A DNA stretch of 64,000 bases from Maribellus comscasis (GTDB taxonomy: Bacteria > Bacteroidota > Bacteroidia > Bacteroidales > Prolixibacteraceae), in assembly GCF_009762775.1 (NCBI RefSeq), contig NZ_CP046401.1, positions 7,452,001 to 7,516,000 on the forward strand. Reading direction: 5' to 3'. The notes beneath the pieces are model-generated. The model was not told the origin of the DNA, made no database searches, and saw nothing but the letters and a program-made list of their open reading frames with translations. Made by a program: the position numbers and the translations under genes. Positions 52,876-62,483 of this stretch are shown piece after piece. Numbering within the stretch: the stretch's first letter is position 1; the number at the start of each line of letters is the position of its first letter.

Positions 52876-53778
52876 TTATAATCGCGTCTGTTTACCATTT
52901 GCCTTTTTCCTTAGTTTAAGTTTCTTTTGATAATCAACTTGCTTATTCCTTTCAATCAACCTATTCAAATCCCTTGCCCATTGCGCCATCTGAAATTTAT
53001 CAATCACCGATTTCTGGATTTGTAATTCCTGTTCAGTCTTGGCTGAAACATAAAACTTTGGTCTCTCCTCAAATTCCGATAACCGGATCGGATAACGAAC
53101 CGGGTTTCCATTTCCATCAACGATGAAAACAACATGCGCTCTTCCCGACCTTCGAATCTCTACATTAAAAAACTCCAGCGACTTGTTGTAAAGTTGCTTT
53201 GTTGTTATTGACTCAAGCTGATTCAGTTGGAAAAACAAACTTTCCAGGTTGCGCTTTAGGTTGCTACTCCCAGCCGAAAACTTCAAATTCGTTTGTTCCC
53301 TGTTTTGTTCTTTAGTTAGCTCGTATTTCTGCTCCAAGGATTTAATAAACCGTTGTACTTTCTCTTTCTCGTAATTGTCCCTGATCTTTTTGCCTGTTTG
53401 CTGATCAATCCGGGTCGATACAATATGAAAGTGAGTCCGGTCCAGGTCAGCATGTTTATACACAAAATAAGGTTGATTTCCATAGTCTAGGTGTTCCATC
53501 AGATTTTTGATTTCAATGCGGATACCTGAATCTCCCAGTTTAACCAGATCACTGACCGTTGGATTTACAGAGATATGCAATGCCTTCTGCTTTACTCGCG
53601 AGTTTCGATCTTCAATTTCAGTCAGGATATTCAGCCGGTCATATTTTGTTCCGGCAAAAGGATTGATGATTGGTGTATTTCCGCTGTGAAAGAAAGTTGC
53701 TTTCTTCTGCTCTACTTTCTTTTCATTGTAAAACAGGGCGTTTTGGGTGCTCAGCGATTGATGGATAACAATGACCAT
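52876..53778 (-). CDS. MobA/VirD2-type relaxase
   Basis: A 300-residue relaxase. The three-histidine metal site is in YKHADLDRTHFHIVSTRID (His 109, 116, 118), and a candidate nicking Tyr is Tyr 17 in ALFYNEKK. A helical region rich in Arg and Lys follows. It nicks oriT and leads the strand through the coupling protein encoded at 55908. It is 9 bp downstream of the MobC-like gene, and the nested palindrome at 54175-54288 is just upstream. Confidence 0.92.
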   Translation of the reverse strand: MVIVIHQSLSTQNALFYNEKKVEQKKATFFHSGNTPIINPFAGTKYDRLNILTEIEDRNSRVKQKALHISVNPTVSDLVKLGDSGIRIEIKNLMEHLDYGNQPYFVYKHADLDRTHFHIVSTRIDQQTGKKIRDNYEKEKVQRFIKSLEQKYELTKEQNREQTNLKFSAGSSNLKRNLESLFFQLNQLESITTKQLYNKSLEFFNVEIRRSGRAHVVFIVDGNGNPVRYPIRLSEFEERPKFYVSAKTEQELQIQKSVIDKFQMAQWARDLNRLIERNKQVDYQKKLKLRKKANGKQTRL

Positions 53779-53787
53779 TGGAAAAAA

Positions 53788-54156
53788 TCATCGAAGGTGT
53801 TTTTGTAAAAAGGCCAGACATTGGGTCATCATTTCGAAAGCATGTCTCAGTAATTGCCGATCGTTATCGCCGATATTATAACCTGCGAAAGAATTCATGC
53901 GTTTGGAGAGTTGGTTCAGGTTAACCCCAATCTTATTCAGTTCATAGTCCAGACCTTTCAATTGATAACTGGTATTCTCATCCAGCGAAATCATCTTTTT
54001 ATCTAGTCGTTTGAAGATTCTGTTTCGTATAAAATCGCTCATACAAGGATAACCTCCGGATCGTGTCAACGATTTTATTCGTGCCTTTTCTTCCCTGCTT
54101 ACCCTGAGAAGAAGCATCTGGTCCCGTTTTTCATTCTCTGGCGATTTTGTAGGCAT
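53788..54156 (-). CDS. MobC-like relaxosome protein
   Basis: A 122-residue DNA-binding accessory. The N-terminal ribbon-helix-helix (MLLLRVSREEKARIKSLT, YPCMSDFIRNRIFKRL) and the C-terminal helical part with ELNKIGVNLNQLSKRMN are typical of the MobC/BmgB relaxosome family. It would bind oriT upstream and help the relaxase. Confidence 0.85.
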   Translation of the reverse strand: MPTKSPENEKRDQMLLLRVSREEKARIKSLTRSGGYPCMSDFIRNRIFKRLDKKMISLDENTSYQLKGLDYELNKIGVNLNQLSKRMNSFAGYNIGDNDRQLLRHAFEMMTQCLAFLQKHLR

Positions 54157-54174
54157 CTTTAGCTATAATTTTTG

Positions 54175-54288
54175 CTTTAGGGGGAGGGGAATTCTTACCG
54201 GTTTTGAAAAAGCGACTGGCTCCTGCAGGGCAAGATGAAAAGGCATTTGTATATACAAATGCACATCTTGCAATCCCCTCCCCCTAAG
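54175..54288. other. oriT: Candidate oriT: nested inverted repeats
   Basis: Outer arms are CTTTAGGGGGAGGGGA (54175-54190) and TCCCCTCCCCCTAAG (54274-54288). Inside, CAAGATG (54231-54237) pairs with CATCTTG (54264-54270), and at the core lies a perfect 20-bp palindrome GCATTTGTATATACAAATGC (54243-54262). It fills the gap between the divergent sides of the MobC-like gene and the Dam-type gene. Position and structure fit oriT. The nick site is not known. Confidence 0.7.
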
Positions 54289-54300
54289 TTATTTTATGTT

Positions 54301-55167
54301 CTAATAATTGGTTATTAATAGCTCCCTGACACTGCCCCTGCTACTGGCTTTTGCGCCTATTGAACGTCGCGCACACAGTTGCCTGATAGTATAATTCCTG
54401 TAATGCTTTCGAAAAAAATAGTCGTCCCCGTTACAGGAATTACTTAGCATCCATTTACTTTCAACACCCAATGTTTTGCAAAATGATGCCAACCTTTTCT
54501 GCTGGGTGTCATCAAAACCGGTAGTACTGTAAGCTGTAAAATTTGATGTATCTGAAACAGGTTTATAAGGTGGGTCAAAATAGATAAACGAACGCCCCTG
54601 CAGGAACTTTACGGTGCACGTGTAATCTCCTTCCAGAATTGTAACTTTTTGGAGTAGCTCGCTCAATCTGCCAATTATACTCCTGTTGCAAATAATCGGT
54701 TTTCTATATTCTCCAAAAGGCACATTGAATTCATCCTTTTTGTTTACTCTGTACAGTCCGTTAAAACAGGTCTTATTCAAAAAGATAAACAAGGAAGCCA
54801 GTTCTGTGCTGTTTAATTTTCCAGAATTAAACTGTTTCCTTTTCTCTATATAAAACAATCTTTGTCTGTTGTAGTCTAACTCCCAGTATTTATGCTGCAA
54901 TTCTTCCAGAAAAGTAATCAGTTCCAGAGGATTTTCTTTAACGGCGATATATGTTTTTATCAATTTCGAATTGATATCGTTGATGATGATGTTTTTTATC
55001 AATGGATAATTTTCCAGTATATAAAACACAACTGCACCGCCCCCGACAAATGGTTCGGCAAAGGTGTCGAACTGCTCCAGCTGGTTTGGAAACAATTTAT
55101 TTATTTGGGGCAATAGTTGTGTTTTTCCTCCCGCCCATTTCAAAAAAGGTTTTACGGCTGGTTGCAT
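54301..55167 (-). CDS. Dam-family adenine DNA methyltransferase
   Basis: A 288-residue N6-adenine methylase. The SAM motif is FLKWAGGKTQLLPQI (8-22) with FAEPFVGGGAV, and the catalytic motif is IYFDPPYKP (about 195-203). The target-recognition segment is YRVNKKDEFNVPFGEYRKP. Length fits Dam/DpnM-type orphan enzymes. No cognate endonuclease is adjacent, so it likely protects the element from restriction or marks its DNA. It is placed among transfer genes on the same strand. Confidence 0.92.
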   Translation of the reverse strand: MQPAVKPFLKWAGGKTQLLPQINKLFPNQLEQFDTFAEPFVGGGAVVFYILENYPLIKNIIINDINSKLIKTYIAVKENPLELITFLEELQHKYWELDYNRQRLFYIEKRKQFNSGKLNSTELASLFIFLNKTCFNGLYRVNKKDEFNVPFGEYRKPIICNRSIIGRLSELLQKVTILEGDYTCTVKFLQGRSFIYFDPPYKPVSDTSNFTAYSTTGFDDTQQKRLASFCKTLGVESKWMLSNSCNGDDYFFRKHYRNYTIRQLCARRSIGAKASSRGSVRELLITNY

Positions 55168-55189
55168 AAGACTGTTGTTTTATAAGATT

Positions 55190-55858
55190 TCAGTTTACCT
55201 TTTGCTTGGCCCCCTTGCCTTTTGTCTGCTTCTGATCCAGTTCCTTCTCTTGTTTAAATCCTGAAAAGTTGATAGTCCGGTTCGCTGCATCCACCTGCAA
55301 GGCTGCTCCAAACTTCTTTCCATTTCGTCCGGTCATTTTATCCAGGTAAACTTTTTCTCCTTTGGCCAGTTTTTGTTTCTGTTCTGCAGAAAGCGTTACT
55401 CCTTTTATTTTTTCGGGTACGGTAATGTGTTTTGTCCTAAGCGGGACCAATTCATTGGTTTTGGGATCAAGTGCCAGGTAGTATTTGTCTTTCTTCCCAT
55501 CCCGCCCTGTGAGTTCAATAGTCTTACCCAAATTTCGTTCGGCAAGTAGCCTGTTTCGCTCTTCCTGGGTAAACTTATGCCCCATGTACTCTTCAGGAAT
55601 CTGCAATCTCTGAATTGGATGGACTTTGACATTTACAGTTCCGTCCTCTTCCTTTTTTAACCGGAGTTTTGCCGGTATCCGCATTTGCTGGTCATTTACC
55701 GTAGCGTTAATGGTGTAGAGTTTCTGGGAACGGAAACCATTCAGAAAGTCCCTGAGTTCGTTTTCGTCCATGTGATTAACAAAATCCTTTTTCACCCCTA
55801 CTTTTTCCAGTTTGTTAAAGGGGATTTCGTCTTTCTTGATGCGGGTGTTTTGTTCCAT
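55190..55858 (-). CDS. DUF4099/DUF3945-type element protein
   Basis: A 222-residue cytoplasmic protein rich in Lys and Gln. The N-terminal DUF4099-like part is IPFNKLEKVGVKKDFV, and two DUF3945-like repeats follow (IPEEYMGHKFTQEERNRLL, VPEKIKGVTLSAEQKQKLA), each continued by a TGRDGKKDKY / TGRNGKKFG block. Proteins of this type are common in Bacteroidota conjugative elements. Function is unknown. Confidence 0.8.
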   Translation of the reverse strand: MEQNTRIKKDEIPFNKLEKVGVKKDFVNHMDENELRDFLNGFRSQKLYTINATVNDQQMRIPAKLRLKKEEDGTVNVKVHPIQRLQIPEEYMGHKFTQEERNRLLAERNLGKTIELTGRDGKKDKYYLALDPKTNELVPLRTKHITVPEKIKGVTLSAEQKQKLAKGEKVYLDKMTGRNGKKFGAALQVDAANRTINFSGFKQEKELDQKQTKGKGAKQKVN

Positions 55859-55907
55859 GATCTTTTAAATTTATTCGTGATTAATTATTATTAATTATTG
55901 AGGGTTG

Positions 55908-57827
55908 TTAACTGTCGTTTCTCAGTATCTGAATAATGTCGTTACAGATTTGATTACGGTTGTTTTCAAGTACATCGTTGATGTTGTCAAAGCGATAAAT
56001 GCCGTGAATAGGTTGGTATTTCTTTTCTTCCTTTTCGATGGCTTCCGTATCCACATCAATCAGGCAATTAAAATTTCGCTGGCTCACCTGCTGGTCAAAA
56101 TTATCGGCCACTTGTCCTACCATGTACCCTTGTGGCAAAGTGGCTATTTTTCCTTCGGGCATCAGGTAATCCATCTGGGTGGAAAAGGAAGTGGATTGCA
56201 CGTTCCGGTTAATATTAATAGACTGCCTCTCCTGAAGGATCTTTCCCATGCGATTCTGGATAAACCGGGCTGTCTCCCCGACCGATTGCCCGGCGAAGAC
56301 ATTTCCGATATTGGTAAGGATGGCATTGGCCTGTTCTTTTCCGTAATCCCGGATTAGCTGATCGATGGTCTGAATTCCCAGCAGGGTAGATATTCTGTTA
56401 CTACGTGCGGTGGCAATTAAAGTGTCAAGTCCCCTGAAGTAGATGGTTGGCAACTCATCAAAGATCAGGGAACTTTTATGCTGGCCTTTGCGGTTCATTA
56501 TTTTCAGCATCCGGGTAATGTAGAGGGAAAGCACCGCCCCGTACATTTCAATACGGAGCGGATTATTGGCCAGGCAAACGACTTTAGGATGGTCCGGATT
56601 ATTAATGTCCAGTGAAAAATCATTGCCCGAACATATCCAGTAGATCTCTTTGCTGATGATTTTGGAGATAGCTATTTTCAAGCTACCCAGCTGTCCTTCC
56701 AGTTGTTCATTCGCACCGCGCTTATGTGCATTGATAAAGGGATTGATAATGTTCTCCACGTCCTTTTCTTTGGAAAGGATGGCAAACAGGTCATCGTATT
56801 CCAGTTGCAATAATTCTATAGCATGTGGAAGCGTACAATATTCTCCATCCCTGTATTTTTTCAGAAACCAGATTACTGCGGCAAAAAACGATACGGCTGA
56901 TTCAGAGAAGAACTCTCCCTGTTTCCGGATCCATTCGCGGTTCAGGTTGTACAATACCGTCCTTGAAGATTCAAAGGCATCGATGGGGCTTTCCATTAGT
57001 TCCGGAGCCAGTGGGTTACAGCGGTAGGATTTTCGGATATCGTCAAAGTTGATAACATAAAACCTGGCCGTTTCCGGTAATATCTTTTTCTTTTTTGCTT
57101 TCAAAAAATAGTTGTAAGCCACATTGGAGAGGTCTGGATATTTAAAATCATACACGCACATCGAAAATCCTTTGGACAAATGTTGCCGGATAAAAGGCAA
57201 TACCACCGAAAAGGATTTCCCGGATCCGGGAGTACCTATCACAATGGTTCCCCGAAAGGGGTTGATTACATTGATCCAGCCTTCATGTCGTTTGTTCCGG
57301 TACTGATAAATGGTTTCAAGGTTAACGGAGTACTCGTTTCCTTCATATCCCCTTTCCTGCGGGAAGCTCTCGTTCTCCAGGTTAAACCGGTCTTTCATCA
57401 GATTCACATTGATCAGTTTGGACATGTTATCAAAAGCCATATTCAGGATCACAAATCCCAGAAAGGATAAAAGCAGGTATACAACAGCCATTCTTTCAAT
57501 GCACAGCAGGCTTCCCCAGTATAAAAGCAATCCTGTCAGGATTTGTACAACGATGGTAGCCACCTTCAGATCACGATCCTTTTTTGCCTTTGTTCCAATG
57601 CACGTTATGACCAGAAAAATCAAACAGACTGCTTTTGCCTGCCAAACATTAGTAAGAAACCCAAGGCGCAACAGTTTATTCCAAAGCGGCTCAAACTCCA
57701 AGATGTACCACCCCAGTTTTTGGAAGAAAGCTACCTGCTGAATGTAAAGAGTAAGAAATAACAGCAGGTAACTAAAAAACCGGAAGCCTTCGTGCAAACG
57801 CCTTAATTCGTTGGATTCGTTGAGCAT
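55908..57827 (-). CDS. Type IV coupling protein (VirD4/TraG-like)
   Basis: A 639-residue conjugative ATPase that links the relaxosome to the transfer channel. Membrane helices lie in the first 140 residues. Walker A is GTPGSGKS (198-205), Walker B is SLIFDELPTIYF (about 452-463), and DTLIATARSNRIS follows. It is called MobC in the CTnDOT naming. It ends the tra cluster, 13 bp after traN. Confidence 0.92.
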   Translation of the reverse strand: MLNESNELRRLHEGFRFFSYLLLFLTLYIQQVAFFQKLGWYILEFEPLWNKLLRLGFLTNVWQAKAVCLIFLVITCIGTKAKKDRDLKVATIVVQILTGLLLYWGSLLCIERMAVVYLLLSFLGFVILNMAFDNMSKLINVNLMKDRFNLENESFPQERGYEGNEYSVNLETIYQYRNKRHEGWINVINPFRGTIVIGTPGSGKSFSVVLPFIRQHLSKGFSMCVYDFKYPDLSNVAYNYFLKAKKKKILPETARFYVINFDDIRKSYRCNPLAPELMESPIDAFESSRTVLYNLNREWIRKQGEFFSESAVSFFAAVIWFLKKYRDGEYCTLPHAIELLQLEYDDLFAILSKEKDVENIINPFINAHKRGANEQLEGQLGSLKIAISKIISKEIYWICSGNDFSLDINNPDHPKVVCLANNPLRIEMYGAVLSLYITRMLKIMNRKGQHKSSLIFDELPTIYFRGLDTLIATARSNRISTLLGIQTIDQLIRDYGKEQANAILTNIGNVFAGQSVGETARFIQNRMGKILQERQSININRNVQSTSFSTQMDYLMPEGKIATLPQGYMVGQVADNFDQQVSQRNFNCLIDVDTEAIEKEEKKYQPIHGIYRFDNINDVLENNRNQICNDIIQILRNDS

Positions 57828-57840
57828 TATAGAAAGATGA

Positions 57841-58644
57841 TTAATTCAATTCTTTAGCTTTTAATATCTCTTTGTTTTTCACTTTGAGTGAAAGCTTTCT
57901 GCCGGTGTTTCCGAGTGCTTTTTCCAACAGTTCTATTTTCAGGATGCGTTTGTCCGGAATCAGAAATTTGGGCAGAACAAAAACTTCCCGCAGTGTGGTT
58001 TTTGCCGGAATACTTTCCCAGTTATAATGCTGATATATCTTTTCCACCGGGTATTCCTGAACATTGGTGACTTTTGACCGTTTCCGGTCCTCAATCCACC
58101 AGTGGTAGTCATCCGCATCCAAAGCAATGTTGGTGGTGTTGCTAATTTCCAGTTCAAAGAACAGCAAATCCTGTTTCAGGTAGATATTTCTGAGACGGAA
58201 TATAATTCCATCCTTGTGGCTCTTAGCCCTGACCGGCTTTTGAATATCCTTACTGAGTAGTCGGCTACACATTTCTTTCAGGTAATATTCCGGTACCGGG
58301 CCAATATTGATGTCCCCGGCCTTTTCCCAGTAAAAGTCTTCCATTATATAAGAGATTTTATTTGCATTGGAATATTTCACGAAAAGCGAATACGAACGAT
58401 TACCACTAATAATGGTCAATGAAGACTCTTCGCTAAAGTCATCCAAGGCTTTTACCCGCACCATGTTGGGTTGCTCGGGAACTACTTCTGCAATCAGTTT
58501 GTCCGGGTCTCCCACTTGTACATAGGTGATTTTCTCTTTTGCGATTAGGTGGGTGGTTTTGTTTTGACAGATTTCAATTTGGTTTTGGGCACTTATTGCC
58601 AGTGAAAAGACAAAGAATACAAAAGCTAAAATTATTTGTTTCAT
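57841..58644 (-). CDS. traN: Conjugative transposon protein TraN
   Basis: A 267-residue exported protein (signal LAFVFFVFSLAISAQ) of the TraN/DUF4138 family. It has characteristic YIMEDFYWEKAGDINIGPVP, DDYHWWIEDRKRSKV and a C-terminal LKIELLEKALGNTGRKLSL. It is thought to form part of the outer-membrane side of the channel, comparable to VirB9. Its start is 5 bp downstream of the traM stop. Confidence 0.9.
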   Translation of the reverse strand: MKQIILAFVFFVFSLAISAQNQIEICQNKTTHLIAKEKITYVQVGDPDKLIAEVVPEQPNMVRVKALDDFSEESSLTIISGNRSYSLFVKYSNANKISYIMEDFYWEKAGDINIGPVPEYYLKEMCSRLLSKDIQKPVRAKSHKDGIIFRLRNIYLKQDLLFFELEISNTTNIALDADDYHWWIEDRKRSKVTNVQEYPVEKIYQHYNWESIPAKTTLREVFVLPKFLIPDKRILKIELLEKALGNTGRKLSLKVKNKEILKAKELN

Positions 58645-58649
58645 GACTA

Positions 58650-59798
58650 TTATTTTTGATTGATGATATAGACAAGTGTGTTTTTCTTTACAGTTACCTT
58701 TTTCAGGCGTACCCTTTTCAGTATGGTCTGGGCAGCCCGGTCAGCTGCACGAATCCCGGCATAGGTCAGCGGATTACCTGTTACTCCCATCAAGGAAGAG
58801 GTATTGGTGGAGGCTCCCACTTCCTGGTAAACTTTACGGGCGGCATTGTCCGGGACATAAAGTCCTTCCAGTCCATCCAGGTCACAGATACTAAGTTTTA
58901 CCGGCACAAATGAGTTTCGAACAGGCATTTGTGTCACTTCAATGTGCAATCGCTCATTTTTGATATTACAAATTCCGTATATGAATGCGTTCTCAGGTAT
59001 CTTCTGACCGTTGACATAGGTGTCTTCCAGCAAACGCAGTTTTACCCGGTTGCCATCCAAAACCGTCGTGGTTTCATAAATCTCTGCTTTGATCAGAGGA
59101 TTGTCGACGGGTTCTTCCCTGCCAAATGCCAATTGACGTTTCTTTTCCAAAGAAGCTGCCTTGCTTCGACTTGCCTCGATCTGCTGAAGCATTGTCTGGG
59201 CCTTTTGCAATGAAACCATCAAAGAATCACTCTTTCGGTTAAGGTTGATATTCTGATCTACGATCTGATCCAGTTCCTCAATCCCGGTATTTGTTGTTTT
59301 TGGCATTTCGGCCTTTTGCTGACGTTTCACCATAGATTTTGCCGGATAACTTTGATAGCTTTTCATTGAACCGGTAACCGTTGTTTTTGATTTGTTAGCT
59401 CCATTCAGTTCCTTTTTTATCTGCTCTTCTTTCTGACGAATATGGGCCAACAATTCTTCGGGGTCTTTATTCTCTGTCAGCAACGGGAGTTCCCTTAATA
59501 GCGAGTCTTTTGAAGTTTCAAAAGCTATTTGTATGGAATCTTCATGATGGTTACTTCGGCCTTCTTCCATAGCGGTTCCCTCTTTTTGATAGGCTTCCAT
59601 TTTATCATAAATCTCAATAGACTTCTCCGCTTCCGGAAGCAGGTAATTGGCTCCCTCGCTTTGGCTATTGGCTAGTGTGATTTCTTCTTCCTCCGCTTTG
59701 GTTCCCCCTCCCAGCACATAAAAAATCAGGACAACAAAAGGAATTAAGGCCAGCGGCAGGATAAACAGCGCTTTATTTCTTTTCAGGTACTGTTTCAT
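58650..59798 (-). CDS. traM: Conjugative transposon protein TraM
   Basis: A 382-residue inner-membrane-anchored protein. One helix is near the N-terminus (ALFILPLALIPFVVLIFYVL), then a long helical/coiled region, then a globular C-terminal domain (LLEDTYVNGQKIPENAFIYG) of the VirB10/TrbI-like type. It spans the periplasm to bridge both membranes. It overlaps the previous gene by 26 bp. Confidence 0.9.
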   Translation of the reverse strand: MKQYLKRNKALFILPLALIPFVVLIFYVLGGGTKAEEEEITLANSQSEGANYLLPEAEKSIEIYDKMEAYQKEGTAMEEGRSNHHEDSIQIAFETSKDSLLRELPLLTENKDPEELLAHIRQKEEQIKKELNGANKSKTTVTGSMKSYQSYPAKSMVKRQQKAEMPKTTNTGIEELDQIVDQNINLNRKSDSLMVSLQKAQTMLQQIEASRSKAASLEKKRQLAFGREEPVDNPLIKAEIYETTTVLDGNRVKLRLLEDTYVNGQKIPENAFIYGICNIKNERLHIEVTQMPVRNSFVPVKLSICDLDGLEGLYVPDNAARKVYQEVGASTNTSSLMGVTGNPLTYAGIRAADRAAQTILKRVRLKKVTVKKNTLVYIINQK

Positions 59799-60105
59799 TG
59801 ATGTATTGTTTTAATTGGTTTTCAAAGGAATCCACTGGCATTTCAAAGGCTGAGTGGACTGCCGGTGCAGTTGCATCGACAACCGGTCCCGCCAGCGGTG
59901 TTTCTATTTTATGCTGTTTTACCTTGTTTGCCGGAAACCAGATAAAGGAGATAGCAAACAGGGCAAACATAAAAGCGGTAATTATGATCCACTTGCTTTT
60001 TCTTGCCAGTGGGTCCAAAGACTCGTCTTTTTCGTCCATACCATTTACCCAGCGGGTAAAACGACTATGATCTTTGGGATTTGGAATGTTCTTTTTGTTA
60101 TTCAT
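59773..60105 (-). CDS. TraL-like small membrane protein
   Basis: A 110-residue protein with one membrane helix (WIIITAFMFALFAISFIWF, about 39-57) and a short periplasmic tail. It holds the traL place between traK and traM and overlaps traM by 26 bp. The sequence is weakly conserved, so the name rests mainly on position and size. Confidence 0.6.
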   Translation of the reverse strand: MNNKKNIPNPKDHSRFTRWVNGMDEKDESLDPLARKSKWIIITAFMFALFAISFIWFPANKVKQHKIETPLAGPVVDATAPAVHSAFEMPVDSFENQLKQYINETVPEKK

Positions 60106-60116
60106 TTTTATATTAG

Positions 60117-60743
60117 TTAAAAGGATTTTCTTTTAATGGTTTCCAGGTCCTGGTTCTCATCAATCCGCCAGTTTTCCATCAGAAAACCATGTGGATTATT
60201 GTCTGTTCGGGAGATGTTTCGTAAGTATCCTGAAGTTCGGAGGCTCCGGATTGTGATATTGGATTTTCTCACGATCTTTTGCTTTCCAATAAAGGTGAAA
60301 CGATAGGGATAAGAGGAAAAATCCAGCTTTATGGAATCCGTCTGCAGCGTCGTACTAATGTCCGAAGCAATCACCTGATTATACAGGTTATTCTCTTTAA
60401 AAGCCTCGTATTGTTCCATAGCGCTCCGGTCTGCCAGATAAAGCGCTTCCCGAACATTATTCTCAATATAGGTCTTGTCCGGCTCCAACGTGAAAAACAG
60501 TTCATGAAAACGCTTTACATGATCCCTGGCTTCGGCATCCCTGTTTTCGCTGATATCTTCGCGAAGCGCTACCAGCAATGATTTTCCATTGTCCAGTACA
60601 TAGATTTTCTGTTTGGAAAGCTCCACCAGTTGAACAGATTCATGAAAAATATAACTGCTTACTACCATCAAAGAGAGGCTGACCAGTACCAACACGTACA
60701 CGATAAAGCGAAACTTTCGTTGTATATCAAATTGTTTATGCAT
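60117..60743 (-). CDS. traK: Conjugative transposon protein TraK
   Basis: A 208-residue bitopic protein from the ATG at 60743. The longer frame runs into traJ. The N-terminal helix FRFIVYVLVLVSLSLMVVSS is followed by a periplasmic domain (LREDISENRDAEARDHVKRF, LFFTLEPDKTYIENNVREAL), the TraK/VirB8-like plan. It nucleates the inner-membrane complex. Confidence 0.9.
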   Translation of the reverse strand: MHKQFDIQRKFRFIVYVLVLVSLSLMVVSSYIFHESVQLVELSKQKIYVLDNGKSLLVALREDISENRDAEARDHVKRFHELFFTLEPDKTYIENNVREALYLADRSAMEQYEAFKENNLYNQVIASDISTTLQTDSIKLDFSSYPYRFTFIGKQKIVRKSNITIRSLRTSGYLRNISRTDNNPHGFLMENWRIDENQDLETIKRKSF

Positions 60744-60787
60744 TTCTGTTTGTAATGAGATTTTAGTAGTGAGTATTGAGATAATGG

Positions 60788-61741
60788 TCACTTCATTGCT
60801 CCTTTGGTAATCGCCATCACTGCCGCTGTTCGCACTATTCTCCCTCCCCCGGAGTTGGTTCCCGAGGCCTGTACAATCCAGGAAGCAATTTTTGGTACCA
60901 TTACCATCCCGATAATACCACACACGGGTACAATCAGGTTGGAAACAAAGAACATTTTTGGCTGGTAGATCAGCATCGAATTAATCTGAGTGATCTCCAT
61001 TTCCAGCACATAAATGAGGATTTCCTGAACAATGGAAAGAATCAGCAGGGCAATGGGCAGGTAAAGGTTCACATTGACAAAACGGGCAATCCATTGCAGG
61101 TAGTTGTCCTGAAACCCGTCAAAGATGGACAGGGCAAATGCCAGCGGCCCAAAAATCACCAGCAGCACACAGAACACCGTTCGCAGAAAGGCAATCAAGT
61201 AAACCAGCACTTCAAAAAAGGATTCCAGCAACTGACGTGTGGCATCCATCATATAAAAGTTAATCTGGTTCTGAATGGCCCTTCCGCTGATGATATTGTA
61301 CGTGGTCAGGATCAGGTTCACCCCTTTGTCCCAGAGATCGGCTTCTTTTTCCTCGTTCTCATAGAATAAGGGCAGGTCTGTGGAAAGGATGGCCTGTTGT
61401 TTGTCTTCCAGTCGCTCCTGAACAATGTGTTTTTTATCCGCATACACGGCTTCTGACAGCTTTGTCAGTCCTTTAGTGGGCGCCATCAACAGGTTGACAA
61501 ATGGCCCCCAGAAAGTAATCACCAGTACCAGGGCAAAGGGTCGTAATAGTGGCAGAATGGATACCGGGTTATCTGCAATCAGCTGTTCATAGATCCTTTT
61601 GGAGATATATAAAAAAGCTGCGATCCCGCCAATGGCCCGTGCCATATCCACCAATATCCGCGCATGGCCGATTCCTGAATCCACCAGCGTATCAGTGAAT
61701 GTAAAAAAATCATTGGTTGTAAGTACCTGAAGTAGCATCAT
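60788..61741 (-). CDS. traJ: Conjugative transposon protein TraJ
   Basis: A 317-residue polytopic membrane protein of the TraJ/VirB6-like family. It has several hydrophobic segments (VLVITFWGPFVNLLMAP, FCVLLVIFGPLAFALSIF, PIALLILSIVQEILIYVL, LIVPVCGIIGMVMVPKI) and the family motif FDGFQDNYLQWIARFVNVNL. It forms part of the inner-membrane channel. Confidence 0.92.
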   Translation of the reverse strand: MMLLQVLTTNDFFTFTDTLVDSGIGHARILVDMARAIGGIAAFLYISKRIYEQLIADNPVSILPLLRPFALVLVITFWGPFVNLLMAPTKGLTKLSEAVYADKKHIVQERLEDKQQAILSTDLPLFYENEEKEADLWDKGVNLILTTYNIISGRAIQNQINFYMMDATRQLLESFFEVLVYLIAFLRTVFCVLLVIFGPLAFALSIFDGFQDNYLQWIARFVNVNLYLPIALLILSIVQEILIYVLEMEITQINSMLIYQPKMFFVSNLIVPVCGIIGMVMVPKIASWIVQASGTNSGGGRIVRTAAVMAITKGAMK

Positions 61742-61748
61742 CGTGGTT

Positions 61749-62459
61749 TTACCGGGTTAAAAAGGAATAGCTCTGTGGCTGGTTACTATAACTATTGAAA
61801 TAGTGAAGTTTACCGTGGGAGTAATCCACTTCACCCTGTAGTTTATTCAGATCATAACTGATCCCCGAAAAGGCTTCCAGTTTGCTGCCATGATCGGTCT
61901 GGAAAAGGTTCACCATCAAAAACTGCATCAACAGCTGGTCAGCTTCCTTTTCATAAATTGCATGGATTTGCTCCGAGTTTTCCAGCGTACCCAGCCTGTT
62001 GACTTTCTGATAGAGCTTTATGAATCCGGCTGCCAGGTTGTAGATATCACTCAGTTCGTCCGAACGGGCATCAAAAAGCTGATCACTGATCTTTTGTGAA
62101 TAGTCTGTATTGACTTTGATTTGCTCCGTTTCTTCCATCCTTCCTTTCACCTGGCTTCGTTCCAGCGCTTTGGCTAAAATCCGCAACAGGCCGTTTTTTA
62201 GCTCTCCGGCAATCTCTCCCCCGTCGGTAACAGGAACTGATACAACATCGTAATAATAGTGCGTTGGCCACGCGCGTATAAATACATGCGGAATTGGAAT
62301 CAGTCCTGTTGTGAAAGAAATAAAAGTCAGCGGGTAGGTTCCTTCCATATCCGGATAGGTTCCGTTCCAGGGTTTAATATCGATCAGCTGTGCTTGGGAT
62401 GATTGCGTTGAAGCAATTACCAGCGCAATTATAATTGCTGCTTTCAGAATTCGTTTCAT
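61749..62459 (-). CDS. Exported conjugation protein, family not recognised
   Basis: A 236-residue exported protein (signal ALVIASTQSSQAQ) between the TraI-position gene and traJ. It is mostly helical after about residue 85 (GLLRILAKALERSQVKGRM, ELSDIYNLAAGFIKLYQKV). It is 7 bp from traJ, so it belongs to the transfer operon. It has no counterpart I can name in the canonical tra list. Confidence 0.65.
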   Translation of the reverse strand: MKRILKAAIIIALVIASTQSSQAQLIDIKPWNGTYPDMEGTYPLTFISFTTGLIPIPHVFIRAWPTHYYYDVVSVPVTDGGEIAGELKNGLLRILAKALERSQVKGRMEETEQIKVNTDYSQKISDQLFDARSDELSDIYNLAAGFIKLYQKVNRLGTLENSEQIHAIYEKEADQLLMQFLMVNLFQTDHGSKLEAFSGISYDLNKLQGEVDYSHGKLHYFNSYSNQPQSYSFLTR

Positions 62460-62483
62460 GCTATTTAATCTTTCCGGTTTTCG

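Noticed and set aside
55905..56357. 150-codon plus-strand frame with hydrophobic start
   Set aside because: Antisense to the coupling protein; its hydrophobic run reflects the complementary strand only.
57310..57741. 143-codon plus-strand frame
   Set aside because: Antisense shadow of the coupling-protein gene, which has clear Walker motifs.
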